Numbered from the stretch's first letter, positions 1 through 6,954 are shown. The stretch is DNA of 8,516 bases from Pirellulaceae bacterium (GCA_013002105.1 JABDKS010001066.1:1-8516); one strand, 5' to 3'. The notes: a model not told the origin generated them from the sequence alone. A program made the numbers and translations.

Positions 1-48
1 ATCTGGCAAACGTCATAATCTAATCCCGTCGCTACAACGAATCTTGAT

Positions 49-68
49 CCGACGGCGATGACCGTCGG
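49..68 (-). other. Hairpin downstream of the last minus-strand gene, possible weak terminator
   Basis: A perfect 7-bp inverted repeat, CCGACGG and CCGTCGG, encloses a 6-nt loop. It lies about 60 nt past the stop codon of the sulfatase gene at 130. No run of U follows it in either direction, so it is not a classical intrinsic terminator. It could be a transcript-end stabilising hairpin or chance. The rest of 1-129 shows no gene I can support. Confidence 0.3.
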
Positions 69-129
69 CCTGGGAGTGTGAGTCAATCTGGTATGGGCCT
101 GCGGCGGGCGCCGTCGGCTCGTGTTGAAT

Positions 130-1779
130 CTAAAATGCCTGCTGCCAACCCGCGTCGAATTGTTCTGTCAGGTCAGCTACTACGTCTGAATTCTCGCTGG
201 CGATATTCTTTGTCTCGTCGGGATCGTTCTTGTGATCGAACAATTCGACATACAATGGTTCCGCACCGGGATCGCGATGGTCACGCCAGACGACCAAGCG
301 GTATCGATCGGTTCGCATCGTGTAACCCATCAGATGTTGCTCGAACAGTTCGCGATCCCACTTGTCGCCTTGCTGTGTGATGATCCGCTGTTCCACTTCC
401 TTGATCAAAGGACCGAACCACGTTTCACGCATCCCTTGCGAAAGTGGATTTGCGGCCCACTCGCGCAGTGCCGGATTGGGGTACTGACTGAATGCGGCTT
501 TTTTCCACGGCTGATCAGGTTGATCCAATAGAGGCACAAAACTGTGTCCTTCGATATGTTCTGGGATAGATACTCCCGCCAATTCGCAAAGCGTTGGATA
601 CATATCTACTAATTCGACTAGAGCATCCGTTTTTGCGCCGCGAGTTTTCATGTCGGGCGTCCAAATCATCAGCGGAACGCGAGTGGCAATCTCGTAGTTC
701 GTGGCTTTTCCCCAGACGCCCATGTCGCCAAGGTGCCAACCGTGATCGCCCCAGACAATGATAATGGTATTGTCGCGAACACCCGCGTCGTCGAGAGCCT
801 GGACCATCAGTCCGATTTGAGCGTCGACATAACTGGTGCTCGCCAAATAGGCATGTTTAAGCGTACGCGACAGTTCCGGCCCAAGCGGTCCGATCTTGGG
901 AATCCCCGCTCGCGTGCGTAGTTCGAACGAAGCGTGCAGGCCCATTGCGGCTCCGTCCTCGGGTGCCTCGTGCTCGCGGGCCATCGGGATCTTCGCTGGG
1001 TCGTAAAGATCCCAGTACTTTTTGGGCGCACACCAATTCAGATGCGGTAGTTTGTAGCCCATGCCCAGAAAGAATGGTTTGTCACCGTTGGCAACCATCT
1101 CCTTTAGCGTCGCGATCGCTAACTGCGTGTTGTAGCCATCCATATACGCGGTGTCGGGTACATCGGCGGACTCATAAGCCGGTCCGGCAGCAAGGCCGCG
1201 TCGAGCCGCTTCACCGTACTTCGCCAACATCCGTTTCATGTTGTCGGCCTTCATCTTGTTATTCTCAGGCAACGCATAGCCGCCCGACGGTTTCTTGATG
1301 CCCTTGATCCATTTCACCGGATTGCGACTCCACGACGTCCCTTCGTCGGTATCACCGTTGTGAAAGATTTTGCCACAATAAGCGGTTTCGTAACCATTCG
1401 CGATGAAGTGCTGCGGTAGCGTTAAAATGTCGGGCTGAAGCTCGCGAAGCGCCACGTAGTTGTGAAACAGTCCGGTCGTCTCGGGTCGCGCACCGGTCAT
1501 CAGACTCGCCCGCGAAGGACGGCAAATCGCCTGCTGACAATAGGCTCGATTGAACAGCAACCCGTCTTGGGCCAACGCATCCAGATTCGGCGAAACAGCA
1601 ATCGGCGATCCGTAGCAACCAAGCTCCGGACGCAAATCGTCCACCGCAATGAACAACACGTTTGGTTTGTCACCGGCACTGGCCGCGGCAGGCACAACCG
1701 CCAATGCGAGAAATGTAAATGCCAGCGCAAACGAGCGATGGGCAGTTGTTGTTCGTGCGATCAAATTCATTGTTTTCAT
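130..1779 (-). CDS. Secreted type I sulfatase, iduronate-2-sulfatase-like
   Basis: The predicted 549-residue protein is a formylglycine-dependent sulfatase that hydrolyses sulfate esters, probably on a sulfated sugar. It begins with a basic stretch and a hydrophobic signal peptide (about residues 17-35, ending ASA). The alkaline-phosphatase-fold catalytic residues are visible: metal-binding D47 and D48, the CRPSR maturation motif at 86-90 with C86 as the formylglycine precursor, K137 and H140 in a GKIFH motif, H246 in a KLPH motif, D345 and H346 in a GDHGWHLGD motif, and K358. The DDLRPELGCYG start, YxxPH region and late MGYTMRTDRYR block resemble human iduronate-2-sulfatase. From memory this group corresponds to SulfAtlas S1_7. 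I chose the ATG at 1779. A TTG lies one codon upstream and another ATG lies at 1770; none has a clear Shine-Dalgarno. It is the last gene of the minus-strand block, 116 bp after the GH16 gene, next to which carrageenan-type substrates are likely. The exact substrate is not determinable from sequence alone. Confidence 0.93.
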   Translation of the reverse strand: MKTMNLIARTTTAHRSFALAFTFLALAVVPAAASAGDKPNVLFIAVDDLRPELGCYGSPIAVSPNLDALAQDGLLFNRAYCQQAICRPSRASLMTGARPETTGLFHNYVALRELQPDILTLPQHFIANGYETAYCGKIFHNGDTDEGTSWSRNPVKWIKGIKKPSGGYALPENNKMKADNMKRMLAKYGEAARRGLAAGPAYESADVPDTAYMDGYNTQLAIATLKEMVANGDKPFFLGMGYKLPHLNWCAPKKYWDLYDPAKIPMAREHEAPEDGAAMGLHASFELRTRAGIPKIGPLGPELSRTLKHAYLASTSYVDAQIGLMVQALDDAGVRDNTIIIVWGDHGWHLGDMGVWGKATNYEIATRVPLMIWTPDMKTRGAKTDALVELVDMYPTLCELAGVSIPEHIEGHSFVPLLDQPDQPWKKAAFSQYPNPALREWAANPLSQGMRETWFGPLIKEVEQRIITQQGDKWDRELFEQHLMGYTMRTDRYRLVVWRDHRDPGAEPLYVELFDHKNDPDETKNIASENSDVVADLTEQFDAGWQQAF

Positions 1780-1812
1780 CAATTACTGGTCACGATTTGA
1801 TTTGCGATGGTC

Positions 1813-1836
1813 GCCTACGATGCATGGCTTGTAGGC
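1813..1836. repeat. Inverted repeat GCCTAC/GTAGGC in the gap before the last sulfatase
   Basis: GCCTAC (1813-1818) and GTAGGC (1831-1836) form a 6-bp perfect stem with a 12-nt loop. It lies 34 bp upstream of the sulfatase ATG at 1779, inside the longest gap of the minus-strand block. It may be an RNA hairpin in the operon transcript or a protein site. It has no U-tract, so I do not call it a terminator. Confidence 0.3.
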
Positions 1837-1852
1837 AGAAGAGTGATATCGA

Positions 1853-1865
1853 CTGTTTGAAACAG
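1853..1865. repeat. 13-bp odd palindrome CTGTTTGAAACAG
   Basis: This is a perfect palindrome with a one-base centre in the 116-bp gap between the GH16 and iduronate-sulfatase-like genes. The form suits a dimeric DNA-binding protein better than an RNA hairpin, since only four pairs can form around a usable loop. No recognisable promoter was found in the same gap. A chance occurrence cannot be excluded. Confidence 0.3.
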
Positions 1866-1895
1866 ACATCCGTGATGGTACACAATAACGACTCG

Positions 1896-3017
1896 TCAAT
1901 CAGACCTTCCTGCGTCGGACCGCTTCACTTTGAACCACTCCTGACGTTCTTTACCCGATGCGACACCGTCGGCGTCCGTATCGATTTCGACAAAGTTCGA
2001 TTTGACTTTCGCCTGATTCCATGTCCAACCATTCTTTTCCCAGTTCGCTTTTTCCTTTGCAATGTACTGCTCTTTGGTCCAATCATTTGATGACTTCGCT
2101 GTCTGCGGGTCGGTCCAGACGCGCACGTAATCGACCGACATGTAGGTTGGAAAACCATCGCCAGTCGTCTTGTCAGCAACGGCAACGCGTTCGTTGTTTT
2201 CATAACCGACGAACGGATATCGCAATCCAAGCGAAAGGGTGACGTGCATCGGAATGTGCCAATACAGGTTCGGCTTTCGTGCGACCTCCTTGCCATCGAT
2301 GTACCAAATGATTTCTTCTTTGCTGTTCAGAACGCCGTAAACGTGATAGTCATCGCGTGGATCCCACGGTGCATCAAAGTGATTGGCACACAACTCGGGC
2401 CGGTTACCCGGTCGAGCCCACACGCGCTTGCCGTCCTTTATCAGCGTCGTATGCAGGTTGCAGTCAATGCGAGTGACTGGAAAGTGCTTATTCGTCTTAA
2501 AGTCGAATTCGCTTTGTTGCAATTCGACGACGTCAATTTCGGAATACGCGACGGTCTCGCCATCGCTTGCTCGGTAACGGTTTTGGGGACCGATACTGTA
2601 AAGCCAAAATGACGGACAGGCCCCGGGATACCGTGAACAACCTTTGATGCGGGCTTCAAAGTACCCGTAGGTAATTGTTTTCTCGTTGCGAGCCATCCCC
2701 GAGGTGTAATGAAAGGTTTGTTTACCACGTTGGTGATCTTTTTGAACCATCCGCAAGTGCAAGGATCCGTTCTTCTGCGCAACGTTTCCCGGTTCCCAAC
2801 TCCAGACACCAAAATCTTCGGTATCAATGTTCCACTTCCCTAAATCGATCTCATCGCTATTGAATTCATCCGAATGTTCACTGACAAACCGCCACTGCAC
2901 CGAGTCGATATCGCTGGCATCGCCGAGGGGCGCAAAATCGCCGGCCCCCAAAAACGAGCCGTGCGAAAGCAAAATCATCATTCCCAACCAAAGCAATTTC
3001 ATCGATAGAATTCTCAT
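1896..3017 (-). CDS. GH16 kappa-carrageenase-like endo-hydrolase with EF-hand tail
   Basis: The predicted 373-residue secreted enzyme is a family GH16 retaining glycoside hydrolase. The catalytic signature SEIDVVELQ gives E160 (nucleophile), D162 and E165 (acid/base). Several blocks match what I recall of Pseudoalteromonas kappa-carrageenase CgkA: FGVWSW, HYTSGMAR, YGYFEARIKG, PSFWLYS, the LHTTLIKDG and RPGNRPEL region, DPRDDYHVYGV, NLYWH, LSLGLR and SVDYVRVW. This points to GH16 subfamily 17 and cleavage of beta-1,4 bonds in kappa-carrageenan, rather than to beta-agarase or porphyranase. A signal peptide lies at about residues 1-25. After the catalytic domain (ending near 303), a Lys/Trp-rich linker leads to a single EF-hand-like loop at 346-357 (D-x-D-x-D-G-x-x-S-x-x-E). 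The ATG at 3017 is preferred: a longer frame from 3110 would overlap the upstream sulfatase end, and its extra 31 residues would bury the signal peptide. A weak GGTG lies 6 nt before the start. The gap to the upstream sulfatase is 41 bp. Confidence 0.92.
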   Translation of the reverse strand: MRILSMKLLWLGMMILLSHGSFLGAGDFAPLGDASDIDSVQWRFVSEHSDEFNSDEIDLGKWNIDTEDFGVWSWEPGNVAQKNGSLHLRMVQKDHQRGKQTFHYTSGMARNEKTITYGYFEARIKGCSRYPGACPSFWLYSIGPQNRYRASDGETVAYSEIDVVELQQSEFDFKTNKHFPVTRIDCNLHTTLIKDGKRVWARPGNRPELCANHFDAPWDPRDDYHVYGVLNSKEEIIWYIDGKEVARKPNLYWHIPMHVTLSLGLRYPFVGYENNERVAVADKTTGDGFPTYMSVDYVRVWTDPQTAKSSNDWTKEQYIAKEKANWEKNGWTWNQAKVKSNFVEIDTDADGVASGKERQEWFKVKRSDAGRSD

Positions 3018-3058
3018 TGCAAACACCAATTCAGTATGCTGCCAACGGTTGTACGCGA

Positions 3059-4558
3059 TTAATCGACCGCGAAGGTGGACTGATATTTCGGCATGCCATC
3101 CATTTTCCAAGCCGCCTCGGACTTCTCGTTGTCAAACCAACGTGGTTGTGTATGCGACTGACTCCACTTGCGACCTTCGTCGACCATCTCGCTAACGATC
3201 TCGGGATGCTTTCCACTCAGGTCATTTGATTCGCTAATGTCATCGTCCAGATTGAACAGGTTCCAGGGTGAATTGGGGCCACGCTTGGACGCCTTCCATT
3301 GGTCTTTGCGAATACCGACATTATGGAAACCATTCCAGTGTCGCAGCGCAAAAATCGTTTCGCCTTGGCGCGGACTGCGATCAGCCAGAAAGGCGTCCCA
3401 GATATCTTTGCCGTCTATTTGTTTGCCACTCGCGATCGTGGCACCGGCAAGACGTGCGAACGTGGGATAGAAATCGAGTGCGGAAACCGGGTGGTCGTAT
3501 CGCACGCCCGCTGGCACGCTTGCGGGCCAATGAAAAAACATCGGCACACGAAATCCGCCTTCGCAAATACTTCCCTTGCCCTGAGTCAACGGTGCGTTGT
3601 TGGCACCCGCTCCGATCTTTCCACCATTGTCGCTCAGAAAAACGATCAGCGTGTTTTCTAATTCACCTGTCGATTTCAGCGTATCAACGAGTTGCCCAAC
3701 GCCGCGATCGACCGCGTAGACCATAGCCGCATAAGTGCGACGCTTCTCATCTTGAATGTCGGCAAACTTTGCCAAATCCTCCGCTTTGGCCTCCAACGGA
3801 GTATGGGGTGCGTTGAAAGCCAGGTACAGAAAGAACGGCTTGTCCTCTTGAGCGGCAGCTTTTGCGAACCTTGCCGCCTCGCGTGAAAGACCGTCAGTGA
3901 TGTACTCCGTCTCCTCCACATCGACACCGTTGTGCTCCAACGGCAGGACATACTCATTGATATGCTCGACACCGTTCTTGCTTTGCCGCTGGTAGATCGG
4001 CGCAAATTTCTCCGGAAAATACATATGCCCGCCGCCCAGGAATCCATAAAAGTCATCGAACCCGCGTCGGTTGGGATGGAACTGCGGTTGGATGCCCATG
4101 TGCCATTTACCCACCGCACCGGTGAAATAGCCGGCGTCCTGTAACACCGTACTGATCAATGGTTCGTTTTCGTCGATGCCTTTTGCGTTGTACTGCTCGA
4201 TCCCTAATCCACTATTGGGCAGATTGAATGGTGATCCAAATGAATGCGGATAGCGTCCCGTCATCAGCCCCATTCGACTTGGACCACAAAACGGATGTGC
4301 AACATAGGCGGACGAAAAGATCGTTCCGTTCTTGGCCAACTGATCAAGCGAAGGCGTGGTGATGTCCGTCGAACCGTTGAAGCCGACGTCCGCGTATCCA
4401 AGATCGTCACAAAGAATCAAGACGATGTTGGGGCGTTCCGCGGTCACCGCCGCTAGGTCGGATGTAAATGTCACGACGCAAGTAAGTGCCAAGATCACAT
4501 GTCTGAGGGATCGCAGCGTCCTATCCAAGCCGACTGCGCAACCGCACAGTGTGGTCAT
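3059..4558 (-). CDS. Secreted type I sulfatase, arylsulfatase-like (possibly S1_19)
   Basis: The predicted 499-residue protein is a formylglycine-dependent sulfatase. Its N-terminal signal peptide has a basic n-region and a hydrophobic core at about residues 20-35. Visible active-site residues are D51 and D52 (CDDLGY), the CGPSR motif at 91-95 with C91 as the formylglycine precursor, K151 and H153 in GKWHMG, H252 in NAPHTPLEA, D310 and N311 in LSDNGG, and K328 in TQGKGS. The smaller C-terminal subdomain follows from about residue 395. Overall form is that of bacterial arylsulfatase A-like enzymes. The carrageenan sulfatase subfamily S1_19 is a reasonable guess from context, but unproven. The reading frame stays open to 4657, but starting there would overlap the preceding gene by about 90 bp. 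The ATG at 4558 lies 7 bp after that gene's TAA and places the signal peptide correctly. No Shine-Dalgarno is visible, so translational coupling is likely. It requires a formylglycine-generating or anSME-type maturase, which is not in this window. Confidence 0.93.
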   Translation of the reverse strand: MTTLCGCAVGLDRTLRSLRHVILALTCVVTFTSDLAAVTAERPNIVLILCDDLGYADVGFNGSTDITTPSLDQLAKNGTIFSSAYVAHPFCGPSRMGLMTGRYPHSFGSPFNLPNSGLGIEQYNAKGIDENEPLISTVLQDAGYFTGAVGKWHMGIQPQFHPNRRGFDDFYGFLGGGHMYFPEKFAPIYQRQSKNGVEHINEYVLPLEHNGVDVEETEYITDGLSREAARFAKAAAQEDKPFFLYLAFNAPHTPLEAKAEDLAKFADIQDEKRRTYAAMVYAVDRGVGQLVDTLKSTGELENTLIVFLSDNGGKIGAGANNAPLTQGKGSICEGGFRVPMFFHWPASVPAGVRYDHPVSALDFYPTFARLAGATIASGKQIDGKDIWDAFLADRSPRQGETIFALRHWNGFHNVGIRKDQWKASKRGPNSPWNLFNLDDDISESNDLSGKHPEIVSEMVDEGRKWSQSHTQPRWFDNEKSEAAWKMDGMPKYQSTFAVD

Positions 4559-4565
4559 CGCGTTG

Positions 4566-6299
4566 TTAGTACCCAAGAGGTTTTCCCTTTTCATACATCG
4601 TTTTAATTTCTTCGGGCGATAAAGCCGCGTCGAAAATGGCCAGTTCATCAATGGCACCGTTCAAATTGCGAACCGCGAACCAAGGTGACTTACGCAGTGG
4701 CTGCCCCCAGTTGCCGATCTCGGCTGCGCCAATTCGTAAGTCGGAAATATGAAACTTGTCGATGATTTTCTCGCTGCTGATTCGGTCACCATTGACATAC
4801 TGATCGACCGTGCGACCAATCGGATCGTAAACTGCCGCAACTTGAAACCACTGACCGCTTTGCGAGCCGTCCATAAACGGTTCGGTGTAGTAAATGTGAT
4901 GCAAACCCGCTGTCGTGATGACTCGCTGATCTGTCTTGTCAAATCGTGGAACGTTGACGGTGTCATCGACCATCACCGAAAACATCAGTCGCCCATCGTC
5001 ACGTATTTGCCAGTGCGGTTCGCCGTTGTCGTAGCCATCGCCCATGAACAAAGAGTTGTAACGATGCTCCAATGAGTCGACTCGAATCCAACAACAGAAC
5101 GTGAACGCTTTGTATTCACCGTCGATGCGTGTTCGCACCCGAGAACCCGGTCGATCGAAGCCGACACTCGCCGACAAAGGTCCAAACCGACCGGTGGATT
5201 GGCTGACCAGCCCAACTTGGATGCCGTCACGCTCAGGTCCAGTGGCTGCTGCGTTATCAATCACACGCTCCGCGTTTTGCGCCGCGATGGGAAAGTAGGC
5301 GATTAGCCTATCGTCGTTTGCCAGTTCTTGGCAATGAGTTCTCCATTGCTGGAAACGCTCGCGTAGAGCTTTCTCGTGGCGTCGCTCGACATCACTCTTG
5401 GTACTCAAATCTTGCAAAAGATCGCCACCAGCATCGTCGCCCTTGAGCGACCGGCCTTGGCCAGTGACCAAATGATCGCCATCGTGTCGGCCCCCCTTCA
5501 GCTTGACTTCTCCGTCGACGACTTCGACACGTACATTGTCCGCACCTACATCCAAGGCGAATTCCGTCCCCAAATCGATGATTTGAGAATCGGCCGCTTT
5601 AACGATAAATCCTCTCGCAGCCGGGGGAACGTTGGCCCGCAATCGTCCCGAGATCAATCGCACCGACCAATCCGATTCCAAATCCAATTTTGCGGGACCT
5701 TCGACGATCACCGCGGCACCACAGAAAAAGTCAATTTCCGCGACACCGTCTTCAAATTCCAATACGCCGGCCGGCAACACGTCCCCTTCGCGAAACGCTT
5801 TCGCATTGTTGGCCCACTCGATCCCAGCATTACGACGCAGCGTCGCATGACCAGCGATCGTCTGCTCAGCCGCTTCGTCACCCGAGTCATCTCCGACTTC
5901 GCGCGGCATAGCATTATTCGTTGCCACCGCGTCTTGAGCGACTTCTTTTGCCGCGTCGCTTTTGCCGAATTGGTAAGCAAGTCCACCGACGACTAGCAGC
6001 ATCGCTGCCGCACAAGCCAATTGAATCCAGGTCGCAACGCGACGGTTCCCTGCTCCTTGCCGCCCATGTTCCGTTGGTTCGTTTAGTGGACGACCGGCTG
6101 CAGTCTGAGAATCGGACACACTAGGGTTGCTAGACGCAATCTCCCGGAGCGCCGCGTCCAATCGCGTCAACTCGCGAAACGTATCGCGTGCCTCGGTTGA
6201 CTCGAGCAACCGTTGTTGCAGCGCTTGCGACTGTGTCTCGCTAATGCGGCCGTCCAACCAAGCGGCAATCAACTCATTCAGATCCGATGGACTCATCAT
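4566..6299 (-). CDS. Membrane FecR-LamG protein, likely anti-sigma regulator/sensor
   Basis: The predicted 577-residue single-pass membrane protein appears to be the partner of the ECF sigma factor encoded just upstream. Residues 1-55 are an acidic, helical, cytosol-facing segment (LNELIAAWLDGRISETQ) like planctomycete anti-sigma N-termini. It contains no cysteine, so there is no zinc-binding HxxxCxxC motif. A transmembrane helix spans about 90-110. A FecR domain follows at roughly 155-268, with ISGRLRANVP, DLGTEFALDV and VEVVDGEVKL blocks, then a charged linker at about 285-325. The C-terminal LamG/concanavalin-like domain (about 328-573) includes TFCCWIRVDSL, NGEPHWQI, GQWFQVAAVYD and GAIDELAIFD. 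Such lectin-like folds often bind glycans, so this domain could sense extracellular or periplasmic polysaccharide; that is inference. The start at 6299 overlaps the sigma stop as ATGA and has GGAG five bases upstream. A second ATG follows at 6296. A longer frame to 6551 runs inside the sigma gene and is not believed. Confidence 0.88.
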   Translation of the reverse strand: MMSPSDLNELIAAWLDGRISETQSQALQQRLLESTEARDTFRELTRLDAALREIASSNPSVSDSQTAAGRPLNEPTEHGRQGAGNRRVATWIQLACAAAMLLVVGGLAYQFGKSDAAKEVAQDAVATNNAMPREVGDDSGDEAAEQTIAGHATLRRNAGIEWANNAKAFREGDVLPAGVLEFEDGVAEIDFFCGAAVIVEGPAKLDLESDWSVRLISGRLRANVPPAARGFIVKAADSQIIDLGTEFALDVGADNVRVEVVDGEVKLKGGRHDGDHLVTGQGRSLKGDDAGGDLLQDLSTKSDVERRHEKALRERFQQWRTHCQELANDDRLIAYFPIAAQNAERVIDNAAATGPERDGIQVGLVSQSTGRFGPLSASVGFDRPGSRVRTRIDGEYKAFTFCCWIRVDSLEHRYNSLFMGDGYDNGEPHWQIRDDGRLMFSVMVDDTVNVPRFDKTDQRVITTAGLHHIYYTEPFMDGSQSGQWFQVAAVYDPIGRTVDQYVNGDRISSEKIIDKFHISDLRIGAAEIGNWGQPLRKSPWFAVRNLNGAIDELAIFDAALSPEEIKTMYEKGKPLGY

Positions 6300-6865
6300 G
6301 CGTTCTCCGCCGCGAGTGATTTGGACACGCACTGCATCAGCGAGGTGCGCAAACGCTGGATCACTTTGTAAAACGCCTGCTCGCTCCTGCCGGTTTGCAA
6401 GGCGACGTCTCGCATCACAACGCCAGGCGCATGGACGCGTAACAATATGCTGCGTTTTTCCGGTGGTAACTTTTCCAGGCAAGTTTCCAAATGCCGCCGA
6501 TAAACCGTTGGAGTCTCGTTTTGGACAGACTCGTCTGCCAACAACTCCCAAAGGTCGTCAGCAAAGACCAGTGGCGTGCGAGCGATCCGGCGACGATGAG
6601 CGAGTGCCTCGAATCGAGCGATGGTGAGGAACCATCCGCCAAACGCTGTACCCTGCTCAAAGTCCGCAAATTTACGCCACGCGATCAGTCCAGCCTCTTG
6701 CAAGACATCGTCCACATCGTCCCACGATGGCAGTAGTCCACGTAAAAACGACCGCACCTGTGGTTCATGTTCCAACAACAATTGGACAAACACCTCGCCA
6801 ATGTCCCTGTCGCCCTTATCGGCGATTGGCAATTGGGTTTTGTCGTCAGGAGGACTTTCGTTCAT
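6296..6865 (-). CDS. ECF-type RNA polymerase sigma factor
   Basis: The predicted 189-residue protein has the two-domain layout of extracytoplasmic-function sigma factors. Sigma region 2 spans about residues 25-93, with the DDVDDVLQEAGLIAWRKF core-binding segment and the GGWFLTIARFEALAHRRR -10 recognition segment. Region 4 spans about 126-178, with LEKLPPEKRSILLR leading into a helix-turn-helix (about 150-172) for the -35 element. It resembles the Rhodopirellula/Verrucomicrobium sigma-70 family that I recall as TIGR02989. A purine-rich ribosome binding site lies 6 nt before its ATG. It is the first gene of the minus-strand block and overlaps the FecR-LamG gene by ATGA, the usual arrangement for a sigma and its membrane-bound anti-sigma. 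It probably directs transcription of this locus, perhaps including its own promoter, but the promoter it recognises is not known. There is no sign of truncation. Confidence 0.93.
   Translation of the reverse strand: MNESPPDDKTQLPIADKGDRDIGEVFVQLLLEHEPQVRSFLRGLLPSWDDVDDVLQEAGLIAWRKFADFEQGTAFGGWFLTIARFEALAHRRRIARTPLVFADDLWELLADESVQNETPTVYRRHLETCLEKLPPEKRSILLRVHAPGVVMRDVALQTGRSEQAFYKVIQRLRTSLMQCVSKSLAAENA
6303..6308 (-). promoter_or_regulatory. Ribosome binding site of the FecR-LamG gene
   Basis: On the minus strand GGAGAA lies inside the sigma gene's last codons, with GGAG five bases before the ATG at 6299 and eight before the ATG at 6296. It supports starting FecR-LamG at the sigma stop codon instead of the long upstream open frame. 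The ATGA overlap suggests translational coupling that keeps sigma and regulator in proportion. Confidence 0.6.
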
Positions 6866-6871
6866 ACCAAT

Positions 6872-6880
6872 TCACCCCCT
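6872..6880 (-). promoter_or_regulatory. Ribosome binding site of the ECF sigma gene
   Basis: On the minus strand AGGGGGTGA sits six bases before the ATG at 6865 and is a good anti-16S match. The downstream enzyme genes show weak or no such site, so this one stands out and fixes the sigma start. Confidence 0.65.
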
Positions 6881-6925
6881 GAGAACGTTAATTTGGACAA
6901 ACGATTCGCGATCTACGCCAAAAAA

Positions 6926-6954
6926 ATTCGACTCGTCCAAAGAGTGGTAGTCAA
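6926..6954 (-). promoter_or_regulatory. Candidate sigma-70-type promoter for the minus-strand block
   Basis: On the minus strand TTGACT (6954-6949, 5 of 6 to the -35 consensus) is separated by exactly 17 bases from TCGAAT (6931-6926, 4 of 6 to the -10 consensus). Transcription would start near 6919, giving a leader of about 54 nt to the sigma ATG. The match is by eye only. An ECF-dependent promoter could exist instead of or beside it. Confidence 0.35.

Noticed and set aside
3018..3110. Longer 5' end for the GH16 gene
   Set aside because: It would overlap the upstream sulfatase's last codons and push the signal peptide 31 residues inward. Secreted enzymes start close to the hydrophobic segment.
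3268..3726. 152-codon open frame on the plus strand
   Set aside because: It is antisense to the arylsulfatase-like gene and its product is an Arg-rich sequence without motifs.
4559..4657. Longer 5' end for the arylsulfatase-like gene
   Set aside because: It would overlap the 3' end of FecR-LamG and place about 33 extra residues ahead of the signal peptide. The ATG at 4558 just after the previous stop fits better. An ATG at 4594 remains a minor alternative.
5376..5996. 206-codon open frame on the plus strand
   Set aside because: It lies wholly antisense to the FecR-LamG gene, whose domains are recognisable. The translation is low-complexity in Arg/Ser/His and shows no family motif.
6300..6551. 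Longer 5' end for the FecR-LamG gene
   Set aside because: The extra 84 residues run inside the sigma factor coding region in another frame and resemble no domain. The ATG at 6299 has an SD and the ATGA overlap.
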